Shown: positions 1-6,543 of the stretch, one piece after another
Numbering within the stretch: position 1 is the stretch's first letter
Layout of the letters: the number at the start of each line of letters is the position of its first letter
Assembly: GCA_030147225.1 (NCBI GenBank)
Contig: JASLAI010000319.1
Coordinates: 1-8,218 of the forward strand
Source: Planococcus sp. (in: firmicutes)
GTDB taxonomy: Bacteria; Bacillota; Bacilli; Bacillales_A; Planococcaceae
Length of the DNA: 8,218 bases
Direction: 5' to 3'
Made by a program: the position numbers and the translations under genes
The notes under the pieces: model-generated
Seen by the model: only the letters and a program-made list of their open reading frames with translations
Databases searched by the model: none
Told to the model about the DNA's origin: nothing

Positions 1-410
1 ATGTCTTTGAATTGGCGGTAAACAGAGGCAAAGCGGACATAGGCCACTTCATCAATTGTTGCCAGGCGGTTCATGACCAATTCCCCGACTTCTTCGGATT
101 TGACTTCCGGGTTGCCCGCCCGGCGAAGGTCTTTCTCGATGGTAAAGACGACTTCTTCCAGAACTTCCAAAGATACCGGCCGCTTTTCACACGCACGAAT
201 TAAACCGCGCAAAACTTTTTCTCGGCTGAATTCTTCACGCGAGCCATCTTTTTTGACGACAATCAGCGGCATCTCCTCCACTTTCTCGAAAGTGGTAAAG
301 CGATACCCGCATGATTCACATTCTCTGCGCCTTCTGATTGACTTCATTTCATCTATTGGCCGTGAATCAACAACACGTGTGCCGTTATGTTGGCAAGCTG
401 GACATTTCAT
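1..410 (-). CDS. nrdR: Transcriptional repressor NrdR (3' end cut by window edge)
   Basis: Reading the minus strand from the ATG at 408-410 gives an open frame of 136 codons that runs off the left edge without a stop. It begins [10 protein letters not shown] and continues through [14 protein letters not shown]. The four cysteines (C3, C6, C31, C34) form the NrdR zinc ribbon. The rest, about residues 49-136, matches the ATP-cone domain that senses ATP/dATP ([16 protein letters not shown] and [12 protein letters not shown] are typical). The family is about 150-155 residues, so only some 15-20 are missing. NrdR represses ribonucleotide reductase operons when dATP is high. The start is supported by GGGAG eight bases upstream. 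In B. subtilis nrdR also lies next to speD and is followed by dnaB-dnaI, which would be outside this window. Identity is confident from the motifs and neighbourhood. Confidence 0.96.
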   Translation of the reverse strand, partial: MKCPACQHNGTRVVDSRPIDEMKSIRRRRECESCGYRFTTFEKVEEMPLIVVKKDGSREEFSREKVLRGLIRACEKRPVSLEVLEEVVFTIEKDLRRAGNPEVKSEEVGELVMNRLATIDEVAYVRFASVYRQFKD

Positions 411-446
411 TTTGACATCTCCCTAAATTCTCTATCTAGTGTATCT

Positions 447-455
447 AGTATAACA
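447..455 (-). promoter_or_regulatory. Extended -10 promoter of nrdR
   Basis: On the minus strand this reads TGTTATACT, that is TG-n-TATACT, a good extended -10 for the housekeeping sigma factor. It lies 36 bases upstream of the nrdR start codon. No convincing -35 hexamer stands 16-18 bases upstream: that stretch is the T-rich tail of the speD terminator. TTTACT matches four of six consensus bases but sits only 13 bases away. nrdR thus appears to have its own promoter directly behind the upstream terminator. Seen in sequence; activity is inferred. Confidence 0.6.
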
Positions 456-470
456 AAAATTCTTCAGTAA

Positions 471-504
471 AATAGAAAAAGCAGAGGATTTTATCCTCTG
501 CTTT
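471..504 (-). terminator. Rho-independent terminator of speD
   Basis: A perfect 12-base-pair inverted repeat, AAAGCAGAGGAT (478-489) and ATCCTCTGCTTT (493-504), is separated by three bases. On the minus strand it is followed by a T-rich run (TTTTTCTATTTTA, ending near 468). It starts about 20 bases after the speD stop codon. No plus-strand gene converges here, so it serves speD and separates it from nrdR. Confidence 0.92.
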
Positions 505-525
505 ACGTGTTTTTTGTTAAATGGA

Positions 526-909
526 TTATGCTGTTACTGAAACTTTGGATTTTCCAACGCTGACTGGACCCATACCGCGCGGTACTTCTACAAGCTCGCT
601 CGATTTTGAACCTAGTGCTTTTGCGATATAATCCGCTGCAATTGTCGGATCTAAATCGCCGCAAGTGTAAACATCTACACTCGCATAGCCGTGTTCCGGG
701 AAGCTATGAATAGTTAAGTGAGATTCAGAAATGATCACAACTCCGCTGACACCCTGTGGTGCGAATTTGTGAAAAGCTACTTCTCTTACTTCAGCTCCGG
801 ACTTCAGTGCTGCATCAACAAAAGTTTGTTCGATAAAATCCATATCGTTTAATTTGTCAAAATCACACTGCCAAAGTTCTGCGATTACGTGACGTCCCAT
901 TGTTTCCAT
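526..909 (-). CDS. speD: S-adenosylmethionine decarboxylase proenzyme
   Basis: The 127-residue product, beginning [13 protein letters not shown], closely resembles B. subtilis SpeD (126 residues). It decarboxylates AdoMet to the aminopropyl donor for spermidine synthesis. As a class 1 bacterial enzyme it is made as a proenzyme that cleaves itself between E62 and S63 ([16 protein letters not shown], about residues 60-75), turning S63 into the pyruvoyl cofactor. H68 (processing) and C83 in YTCGDLD (catalytic proton donor) are present. The open frame extends 17 codons upstream to a TTG. ATG at 907-909 is preferred because it matches the family N-terminus and follows AAAGGGGG at a 10-base spacing. 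The gene is monocistronic: it has its own promoter and structured leader, a strong gapB terminator upstream, and its own terminator downstream. In B. subtilis gapB and speD are also neighbours. Confidence 0.97.
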   Translation of the reverse strand: METMGRHVIAELWQCDFDKLNDMDFIEQTFVDAALKSGAEVREVAFHKFAPQGVSGVVIISESHLTIHSFPEHGYASVDVYTCGDLDPTIAADYIAKALGSKSSELVEVPRGMGPVSVGKSKVSVTA

Positions 910-1094
910 GGTTCGTTTTCCCCCTTTGATATCATTTTGGTTTTTGCGCAAAATATTCAAAGTTGACTACCACGGGGGAAAGTTAGTCCAAAGAGGTCCT
1001 AACCCTTTAAGCAGTCATGTGAATAAAATTCTTACGCTCCTAATTCCGAAATACAATGTGGAAATTCAGAAGTGGTAGCCGCTTTTCAGCTACG
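910..1094 (-). promoter_or_regulatory. Long structured 5' leader of speD (candidate cis-regulatory RNA)
   Basis: About 185 bases separate the predicted transcription start from the speD ATG and hold no credible ORF. On the minus strand a hairpin stands at the very 5' end (1075-1093: GTAGCTG, loop AAAAG, CGGCTAC, 7 pairs with one G-U). A second hairpin spans 982-1003 (GTTAG/CTAAC, then CC/GG, loop TCTTT). Right after it lies TTTCCCCC (981 to 974), the exact complement of GGGGGAAA (924 to 917), which is the speD ribosome binding site. A weaker AT-rich hairpin (ATTTTG/CAAAAT, about 936-956) between them would bring the two strands together. A competing hairpin (984-991 with 963-969) shares bases with the second one. 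This suggests an RNA that can sequester the ribosome binding site. I recognise no known riboswitch class, and function is inferred only. Confidence 0.5.
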
Positions 1095-1100
1095 ATTCAT

Positions 1101-1129
1101 AGTATAAAACGGATTTATTGTAAATGCAA
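1101..1129 (-). promoter_or_regulatory. Promoter of speD
   Basis: On the minus strand TTGCAT (1124-1129) and TATACT (1101-1106) are separated by exactly 17 bases. The -10 is good and the -35 matches only its TTG half. It lies downstream of the gapB terminator and predicts a start near 1093-1096, at the foot of the first leader hairpin. Confidence 0.62.
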
Positions 1130-1175
1130 TCATAATATCTTATTAAGCTTGAATTTTTTTCATTAAATTTTCCAT

Positions 1176-1219
1176 AAAAAGCCCCGTTTCTCCATTTACA
1201 AACGGAGAAACGGGGCTTT
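1176..1219 (-). terminator. Rho-independent terminator of gapB
   Basis: A perfect 16-base-pair stem, with 1178-1193 pairing to 1204-1219 (core GCCCCGTTTCTCC and its complement), encloses a 10-base loop. On the minus strand the stem runs into TTTTT. It begins about six bases after the gapB stop codon, so gapB and speD are probably separate transcripts. Confidence 0.95.
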
Positions 1220-1224
1220 AAGCC

Positions 1225-2244
1225 TTATTTAGATACCAGTACCATCGCATTTGCAACTTTTTTTGTTAAATCGATTACACGTGCTGAATATCCCCATTCA
1301 TTGTCATACCAAGCCAGAACTTTCACTTTTCGGTCACCGATTACCATTGTGGACAATCCATCTATAATTGCTGAATTTGGATTGCTGTTGAAATCTACAG
1401 AAACCAATGGCTCCATCGTCAAGCTTAAAATGCCTTCCAAACCACTTTCTGAAGCTTCTTCAAAAGCTTGATTAACTTCCTCGATTGTCACTTGTGTTTC
1501 CAAGTCGACAACCAGATCAACCAACGATACGTTTGGAGTCGGAACCCGCAATGCCATTCCGTGCAGCTTGCCTTGAAGCTCCGGCATGACTAATGATAGC
1601 GCTTTCGCAGCGCCTGTAGAAGTTGGTATAATCGATTGTGCACATGCACGTGCACGGCGAAGATCTTTATGTGGGTTATCCAAATTCTGCTGATCATTTG
1701 TGTAGGAATGAATCGTTGTCATCAAACCGTTCTCAATGCCAAACTTGTCATGCAATACTTTTACCACTGGTGCCAAGCAGTTTGTCGTACAGCTGGCATT
1801 GGAAATGATATCGTGCTTATCGATATCCAGCTTGTCGTCATTAACTCCCATAACAATTGTGATATCCTCTTTCTTTCCGGGAGCTGTTAATATTACTTTT
1901 TTCGCCCCCGCCTCCAGATGCAGGGCTGCTTTGTCCCGAGCATTAAATTTTCCAGTCGCTTCGATCACAATGTCGATGCCCATTTCTTTCCATGGCAGAT
2001 TCAATGGGTCCCGTTCACTTACCAATTGAACTCGTTTCCCGTTAACAATTAATGCATCTTCTTCTGAAGATACGTCACCAGTGAAGGTGCCGTGATTTGT
2101 GTCATACTTAATCAAATGCGCAAGGGTTTCAGCAGGATAAGTGGCATTGACTGCCGTAATCGTGACATCATCCATCATTATCGCCTGTCTGAAAACCATA
2201 CGGCCAATACGGCCAAATCCGTTAATTGCAATAGAAACTGTCAT
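1225..2244 (-). CDS. gapB: Glyceraldehyde-3-phosphate dehydrogenase, GapB type (gluconeogenic)
   Basis: The 339-residue product starts MTVSIAINGFGRIGR (NAD(P)-binding Rossmann motif). The catalytic cysteine is in SNASCTTNC (C152), H179 is the partner histidine, and it ends near WYDNEWGYSARVIDL. Along its length it resembles B. subtilis GapB (for example AETLAHLIKYDT and NPHKDLRRARAC) more than glycolytic GapA. At the cofactor-selecting loop it reads AVNATYPAETL, lacking the Asp of the GapA-type VND-L motif, which fits NADP(H) preference. GapB works in the gluconeogenic direction, reducing 1,3-bisphosphoglycerate. ATG at 2242-2244 is preferred over an ATG 15 bases upstream because GGAGG stands eight bases before it and the family begins here. 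The gene has its own promoter with CcpN-like sites and its own terminator. Gene-level identity is secure; cofactor preference is inferred. Confidence 0.96.
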   Translation of the reverse strand: MTVSIAINGFGRIGRMVFRQAIMMDDVTITAVNATYPAETLAHLIKYDTNHGTFTGDVSSEEDALIVNGKRVQLVSERDPLNLPWKEMGIDIVIEATGKFNARDKAALHLEAGAKKVILTAPGKKEDITIVMGVNDDKLDIDKHDIISNASCTTNCLAPVVKVLHDKFGIENGLMTTIHSYTNDQQNLDNPHKDLRRARACAQSIIPTSTGAAKALSLVMPELQGKLHGMALRVPTPNVSLVDLVVDLETQVTIEEVNQAFEEASESGLEGILSLTMEPLVSVDFNSNPNSAIIDGLSTMVIGDRKVKVLAWYDNEWGYSARVIDLTKKVANAMVLVSK

Positions 2245-2266
2245 GTAGGAGTCCTCCATTTATAAT

Positions 2267-2309
2267 TAAGTTATACTGATGTTTTTAATTTCTTATATAG
2301 TATAACACA
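2267..2309. promoter_or_regulatory. Two inverted CcpN-like operator boxes at gapB
   Basis: Box 1, minus strand 2309 to 2299, is TGTGTTATACT, matching all 11 positions of the CcpN consensus as I remember it (TRTGHYATAYW). Box 2, plus strand 2267-2277, is TAAGTTATACT, matching 10 of 11 in the opposite orientation. Their centres are 32 bases apart, about three helical turns. Box 1 covers the gapB -10 and box 2 lies in the early transcribed region. CcpN represses gapB under glycolytic conditions in B. subtilis. Caution: the right half of the consensus resembles an extended -10 element, so box 1 alone proves little. Confidence 0.5.
2299..2307 (-). promoter_or_regulatory. Extended -10 promoter of gapB
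   Basis: The minus strand reads TGTTATACT, an extended -10 element 54 bases upstream of the gapB start. The -35 region (GTTCTC or TTCTCT at 16-17 bases) is poor. No terminator hairpin is visible between the coaE stop and this promoter, so some read-through from polA-mutM-coaE into gapB is possible. Confidence 0.6.
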
Positions 2310-2347
2310 ATTAGCCATTTAGAGAACCTTATAAGCAGGATATCTTT

Positions 2348-2953
2348 TTATTCTTTTTCTGGACTGACTTGCCATTTTTCTAATATGCGGTTCAGTTGCC
2401 ATTTTGTTTCATCCAAGGTTCCGTTGTTGTAGATAACGGCATCTGCACCATCTTCTTTTACAGACATCGGCAATTGCGAACTGATCCGTGATCGAGCCTC
2501 TTTTTCCGAAAAACCATTTCGCTCAACTAAGCGGTTAAATTGATTTTCCTCTGTGACGCTGACAACCAGAATTTTATCCACAAGATGCTGCAAACGGCTT
2601 TCAAACAACAATGGGATATCCATGATAATCGTCTTGTATCCTTGCGCCAAAAAGTCACGGCGCTGATGAAGCATTTCCTGGCGGATTGCCGGATGGATAA
2701 TATCGTTTAGAACTTTTCGGCTTGCGGGATCATTAAAGATGATCTCTCCCACTTTCGCTCGATCCATCGTTCCATCTTCACGTATCACCTTTGGTCCGAA
2801 AGCCTTGGCAATTTCCGCCAAGGTTTCAGATTCCGGTTCTACTACCTGACGTGCCACAAGATCCGCATCGATAATCGGAAAACCTGATTTTTTCAGCATT
2901 TCAGATACTGTACTTTTACCACTGGCAATACTGCCCGTTAATCCAATGATCAT
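2348..2953 (-). CDS. coaE: Dephospho-CoA kinase
   Basis: This 201-residue P-loop kinase phosphorylates the 3'-hydroxyl of dephospho-CoA, the last step of coenzyme A synthesis. The Walker A motif GSIASGKST is at residues 7-15, followed by DADLVARQVV (about 28-37) and the typical DIPLLFES segment with LVDKILVVSVT after it. Length fits the family (about 195-205). Two ATGs stand in a row (2954-2956 and 2951-2953). The ribosome binding site GAGG is four bases from the first and seven from the second, so the second is preferred; the first would add one Met. The binding site overlaps the mutM stop, and the gap to mutM is only about 10 bases, indicating translational coupling in the polA-mutM-coaE operon. 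In B. subtilis ytaF lies between mutM and coaE; here it is absent. Confidence 0.96.
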   Translation of the reverse strand: MIIGLTGSIASGKSTVSEMLKKSGFPIIDADLVARQVVEPESETLAEIAKAFGPKVIREDGTMDRAKVGEIIFNDPASRKVLNDIIHPAIRQEMLHQRRDFLAQGYKTIIMDIPLLFESRLQHLVDKILVVSVTEENQFNRLVERNGFSEKEARSRISSQLPMSVKEDGADAVIYNNGTLDETKWQLNRILEKWQVSPEKE

Positions 2954-2962
2954 CATCCGTCC

Positions 2963-3832
2963 TCATTTCTGGCAGCTAGGGCAATACACGGACGCCCGTC
3001 CACCGATTTTCAAGGTTTTTGTCATCGTGCCGCAATCCAGGCATTGTTTTTTTCCATACATTCCGAAACGATTTTGCATACTGCCCGATTCCCCGTTGAC
3101 GTTTCGGTAATCCGAAATCGTGCTGCCTCCTGCATCAATGCTTTCCAGCAACACGGCAACAATAGCTTCAAATAATTCCACTTTGCGCTTCCGGCTGATC
3201 CGGCCGGCTGAACGCTTCGGATGGATTTTCATTTTGAAAAGCGCTTCTGTTGCATAAATATTGCCGCAGCCTGAAATAACCTGCCCGTCCATGATGACTT
3301 CCTTGATTGGCTTGTTCTTGTATTTTGGACTTTCAGCCATCAACAGAAAATGGTCAAGTGCCACTGCTTCAAAAGGCTCTGGCGCCATCAGCAGCAAGGG
3401 CGGAAAATCTGCTTCTTCCTCCAATACCCTCATCTCGCCGAAGCGACGGATATCTGAGAATGCCAGTAATTTGCCATCACTTAATGTCAGCACCACGTGA
3501 ACGTGGCGACGGAATTTATCTTCCGGAATGGACTGGAGCTGGTCAATATAGAACCAAGCTCCGGACATCCCTAAATGATTGACCAATAAAAATTCATGTT
3601 CTTTTCTTAAAGTGAAGTAAATATATTTACTGCGCCGTTCGACACGGATGATTTGTGCCCCGACCAGATGCTCAATGAAAAGGTCGGCATCCATCCGTTT
3701 AATGATCGCTTCTTTGCCATTTGTTTTGGACGTGCGGATCGTATCCGACACCGCTACTGCCTCAATCTTTTTCCCAATGGAAACGGGGCGGATCTGCCGA
3801 ACGACACCTTCCACTTCTGGAAGTTCAGGCAT
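2963..3832 (-). CDS. mutM: Formamidopyrimidine-DNA glycosylase (8-oxoguanine repair)
   Basis: The 289-residue product begins MPELPEVEGV, so P2 (the catalytic N-terminal proline once Met is removed) and E3 are present. K69 in RRSKYIYF is the conserved lysine that contacts DNA. M89 (HLGMSG) with R129 and F131 (DIRRFG) form the base-displacement triad. SGCGNIYATEALF (187-199, N191) is the helix-two-turn-helix core. The C-terminal zinc finger has C264, C267, C284 and C287 with the conserved R279. It excises 8-oxoguanine and formamidopyrimidines and nicks the abasic site. It is slightly longer than B. subtilis MutM (about 276). AGGAGGG stands seven bases before the ATG and begins at the polA stop (15-base gap), so polA and mutM are co-transcribed. 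No key residue is missing. Confidence 0.97.
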   Translation of the reverse strand: MPELPEVEGVVRQIRPVSIGKKIEAVAVSDTIRTSKTNGKEAIIKRMDADLFIEHLVGAQIIRVERRSKYIYFTLRKEHEFLLVNHLGMSGAWFYIDQLQSIPEDKFRRHVHVVLTLSDGKLLAFSDIRRFGEMRVLEEEADFPPLLLMAPEPFEAVALDHFLLMAESPKYKNKPIKEVIMDGQVISGCGNIYATEALFKMKIHPKRSAGRISRKRKVELFEAIVAVLLESIDAGGSTISDYRNVNGESGSMQNRFGMYGKKQCLDCGTMTKTLKIGGRASVYCPSCQK

Positions 3833-3847
3833 ATCGTTGCCCTCCTA

Positions 3848-6466
3848 TCATTTAGTATCGTACCAGGTTGCGCCGTGTGCAATGTCCACTTTCAATGGAA
3901 CGCTTAGCTTAACTGCATTCTCCATGACCTCAGGCACCAGCTTCATCAGCTGATCGAGTTCCTCAGGCGGCGCTTCAAAAATCAATTCATCGTGTACTTG
4001 CAACAGCATGCGTGTCTGCATGTCTTCACGTTCCAAAGCGGCATCCATGTCAATCATCGCTTTTTTAATGATATCGGCTGCACTGCCCTGGATCGGCGTA
4101 TTCATTGCTGTACGCTCTGCAAAGCTGCGCAAGTTAAAGTTAGAGCTGGTGATGTCCGGCAAATAACGGCGACGGTTCATCAAAGTCGTGACAAAACCAT
4201 CACGTTTAGCATCCGCCACAATAGTGGTCATATAGCTTTTAACCCCTGGAAAGCTTGCAAAATAACGGTCGATAAATGCCGCTGCTTCTTTGCGTGTAAT
4301 ATTTAAGTTTTGAGACAATCCGTAATCGCTAATGCCATAGACGATTCCGAAGTTGACAGCTTTTGCTGCACGGCGCATATCCCCCGTCACTTGTTCTGCA
4401 GGCACATGAAAAACATCGCTTGCTGTTGTGGTATGGATATCACGGTCGTCCTTAAAAGCTTGGACCAAACGTTCATCTTCTGACATATCCGCGAGCACGC
4501 GCAATTCAATTTGTGAATAATCGGCAGCTACCATCACCCAACCAGGTTCTGAAGGAACAAAAGCCTTGCGGATCTTGCGCCCTTCTTCAAGACGGACTGG
4601 AATGTTCTGCAGGTTCGGGTTGGTCGAACTGAGTCGGCCTGTCGTCGTGAGTGCCTGCTGGAAGCGCGTATGAACTTTTCCGTCTTTATGAATCTCTTTC
4701 AATAAACCTTCTATATAAGTAGACAATAGTTTGCCAAGCTGTCGATACAGTAAAATGTGGGAAATGATTTCATGCTGGCCTTCCAGTTTTTCCAGAACAT
4801 CCGCTGCTGTCGAATAGCCTGTTTTGGTTTTCTTTAACGCTGGCAAGCCGAGGTTTTCAAATAACACCACTCCCAATTGTTTAGGGGAATTGATATTGAA
4901 TTCCTGCCCTGCAAGCCCGTAAATATCCGACTCGATTTTCTCCAGCTTATGGGACAATTCTTTGCCCATTTCGGATAATTGATTGCGGTCAACCATAACA
5001 CCGAGAGATTCCATTTGCCCTAGCACCGTTGCCAATGGCAGCTCCAATTTATCGTAAAGATCAAATTGTTCATTCTCTTCAAGCTTTTCCATAACAAGCG
5101 GACGAACCTTCCAGATGGTGCGCGCTTTTCTCGCAATATGCTCGTGTAGAATTTGGTCTTCAGGCACTTTCTTTTTGGCGCCTTTTCCATAAATTTGTTC
5201 ATTTGTCGATATATCGGTATAACCGTATTCTTGAACGATGCTGGCCATGTCTGTATAGGTCAGTGAAGGGTTGACGATATACGCCCCAAGCATCAAATCA
5301 AAGTCAACACCTTTTAATTCAATGCCGAAACGAAGAAATGCTGCTGTCGCCGCTTTAGAATCTGCCATGAACTTCTTAGTTGAGGGATCTTTGAACCAGG
5401 CGCGGAACTCTTTCGACTGATCAACGACATCCATCGGAATCACATATGTTTCCGTTTCAGTGGCCAAAGACACTCCCAATAGATCACAGCTATGGTAATG
5501 TTCATCATACAATTCCAGATGAACTGCCATCTCGTCTTTTAATATAGAAGGATCGATGCTTGTGAGTACTTCGAACATTAATTCTTCTTTAACGGTTTCT
5601 TCCGCAGTGTATTCCATTTTCTCCAGTAAAGATTTAAACGCCAGTTCATTCCACACCTTCACCAGCTCGTCCTGATCGGGTCCTGCATAGCTCAGTTCGT
5701 CGATGCTGATGTCAATCGGTGCATTGCGCTCGATCGTCGCCAATTGCTTGCTGATGTACGCCAGGTCTTCATTGGCAACCAATTTTTCTTTCATCTTGCC
5801 TTTTTGTTGTTCAATAGCTTCATAAACACCTTCAACGGAGCCATGTGCGGCCAGTAATTTCAATGCGGTTTTTTCGCCTACCCCTGGAACACCTGGAATA
5901 TTATCGGAAGCATCCCCCATCAAACCTTTCATATCAATGATTTGATTTGGAGTCAGACCGTATTTTTCCTGAATATGTTCAACTGTATACTTCTCGATAT
6001 CGGTGATGCCTTTCCGCGTGATATAAACCGTCGTCGAAGGCGAAGCCAATTGCGTCAAATCTTTATCTCCAGAAATGACCACGACTTCGTCGCCCTCCCG
6101 CTCCGCTTCAAGACTCAAAGTTCCGATAATGTCATCCGCTTCGTAGTTTTCTAGTTCGTATCGCTTGATGCGGTAAGCATCGATTAATTTTCGTAAATAA
6201 GGAAATTGTTCCGACAGCTCAGGCGGCGTCTTTTGCCGTCCGCCTTTGTATTCGCTAAAGGTCTTATGTCGGAAAGTCGTTTTCCCCGCGTCAAAAGCCA
6301 CAATCATATGCGTTGGCTTTTCTTCATCCAGTATCTTTTGGAGCATCATCGTGAATCCGTATACCGCATTTGTATGAATGCCGTTTTCATTGGTCAACAG
6401 CGGCAAGGCGAAAAACGCACGATACGCCAAACTGTTCCCATCTAATAAAAGTATTTTCTTTGCCAC
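3848..6466 (-). CDS. polA: DNA polymerase I
   Basis: With the GTG start at 6464-6466 the product is 872 residues, close to B. subtilis and Geobacillus PolA. Residues 1 to about 290 are the 5' nuclease (flap/RNA primer removal): LLLDGNSLAYRAFF with D9, FDAGKTTFRH, YEADDIIGT, SGDKDLTQL and MGDASDNIPGVPGVGEKTA. About 300-470 is the 3'-5' exonuclease fold, but the first motif reads VHLELYDE rather than the catalytic D-x-E, so proofreading is probably lost, as in other Bacillus-type enzymes. The polymerase has motif A DYSQIELR (D649), motif B RRAAKAVNFGIVYG (from R698; K702, Y710) and motif C VHDE (D826). An in-frame ATG lies 18 bases upstream of the GTG, but AGGGG stands seven bases before GTG and overlaps that ATG's codons, so GTG is the better start. 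It is first in the polA-mutM-coaE operon. Confidence 0.97.
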   Translation of the reverse strand: MAKKILLLDGNSLAYRAFFALPLLTNENGIHTNAVYGFTMMLQKILDEEKPTHMIVAFDAGKTTFRHKTFSEYKGGRQKTPPELSEQFPYLRKLIDAYRIKRYELENYEADDIIGTLSLEAEREGDEVVVISGDKDLTQLASPSTTVYITRKGITDIEKYTVEHIQEKYGLTPNQIIDMKGLMGDASDNIPGVPGVGEKTALKLLAAHGSVEGVYEAIEQQKGKMKEKLVANEDLAYISKQLATIERNAPIDISIDELSYAGPDQDELVKVWNELAFKSLLEKMEYTAEETVKEELMFEVLTSIDPSILKDEMAVHLELYDEHYHSCDLLGVSLATETETYVIPMDVVDQSKEFRAWFKDPSTKKFMADSKAATAAFLRFGIELKGVDFDLMLGAYIVNPSLTYTDMASIVQEYGYTDISTNEQIYGKGAKKKVPEDQILHEHIARKARTIWKVRPLVMEKLEENEQFDLYDKLELPLATVLGQMESLGVMVDRNQLSEMGKELSHKLEKIESDIYGLAGQEFNINSPKQLGVVLFENLGLPALKKTKTGYSTAADVLEKLEGQHEIISHILLYRQLGKLLSTYIEGLLKEIHKDGKVHTRFQQALTTTGRLSSTNPNLQNIPVRLEEGRKIRKAFVPSEPGWVMVAADYSQIELRVLADMSEDERLVQAFKDDRDIHTTTASDVFHVPAEQVTGDMRRAAKAVNFGIVYGISDYGLSQNLNITRKEAAAFIDRYFASFPGVKSYMTTIVADAKRDGFVTTLMNRRRYLPDITSSNFNLRSFAERTAMNTPIQGSAADIIKKAMIDMDAALEREDMQTRMLLQVHDELIFEAPPEELDQLMKLVPEVMENAVKLSVPLKVDIAHGATWYDTK

Positions 6467-6484
6467 AAAATTACCCCTCTCCAT

Positions 6485-6543
6485 AAAAAAAGCCGTCATT
6501 CCCTTTATTTTACCACGCGGGCAAATAGAAGAGAAATAACGGC
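6485..6543 (-). terminator. Terminator of hflKC, directly ahead of polA
   Basis: On the minus strand GCCGTTATT (6543 to 6535) pairs with AATGACGGC (6500 to 6492), nine pairs with one G-U. Inside it CTT(C)TATTT pairs with AAATAAAG (eight pairs, one bulge), leaving a 12-base loop. Seven Ts follow (6491 to 6485). It begins eight bases after the hflC stop. The T-tract ends at the polA ribosome binding region, so no room remains for a promoter between them. It could act as a terminator or as an attenuator of read-through into polA. Confidence 0.8.
6507..6515 (-). promoter_or_regulatory. Candidate extended -10 promoter of polA
   Basis: The minus strand reads TGGTAAAAT, TG-n plus a five-of-six match to TATAAT, 40 bases before the polA GTG. 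The -35 at 17 bases (TTCTCT) is weak. It lies within the loop and 3' arm of the hflKC terminator. A start near 6500 would give a leader of about 35 bases holding only the 3' arm, which could not form the terminator. Confidence 0.45.

Noticed and set aside
447..455. CcpN-like match (10 of 11) at the nrdR promoter, and a 9 of 11 match at the speD promoter
   Set aside because: The match comes mostly from the -10 sequence (TTATACT) shared by these promoters; no second inverted box accompanies it as at gapB.
942..953. Perfect 12-base palindrome TTTTGCGCAAAA in the speD leader, possibly an operator
   Set aside because: It is over 140 bases downstream of the predicted transcription start, in an AT-rich spacer, and I recognise no matching repressor site. 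Kept only as part of the leader description.
907..960. An N-terminally extended speD starting at TTG (958-960)
   Set aside because: No ribosome binding site precedes it, the added residues have no counterpart in the family, and the ATG at 907-909 has a strong binding site and matches SpeD N-termini.
1007..1018. A mini-ORF (ATG ACT GCT TAA, minus strand) in the speD leader, reminiscent of the regulatory upstream peptide of eukaryotic AdoMet decarboxylase
   Set aside because: Only three codons, and the nearest ribosome binding site (AGGAG, 1041 to 1037) is 18 bases away, too far. Chance is the simplest explanation.
3261..3953. Several open frames of 80-100 codons on the plus strand opposite mutM and polA, and similar ones opposite gapB, hflC and hflK
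   Set aside because: They lie wholly within or across well-supported minus-strand genes, show no recognisable domain, and are explained as antisense shadows.
6467..6499. ATG starts for polA upstream of the GTG (6497-6499 and 6482-6484)
   Set aside because: These lie in the terminator arm or overlap the ribosome binding site that serves GTG; the family begins at about the GTG position.
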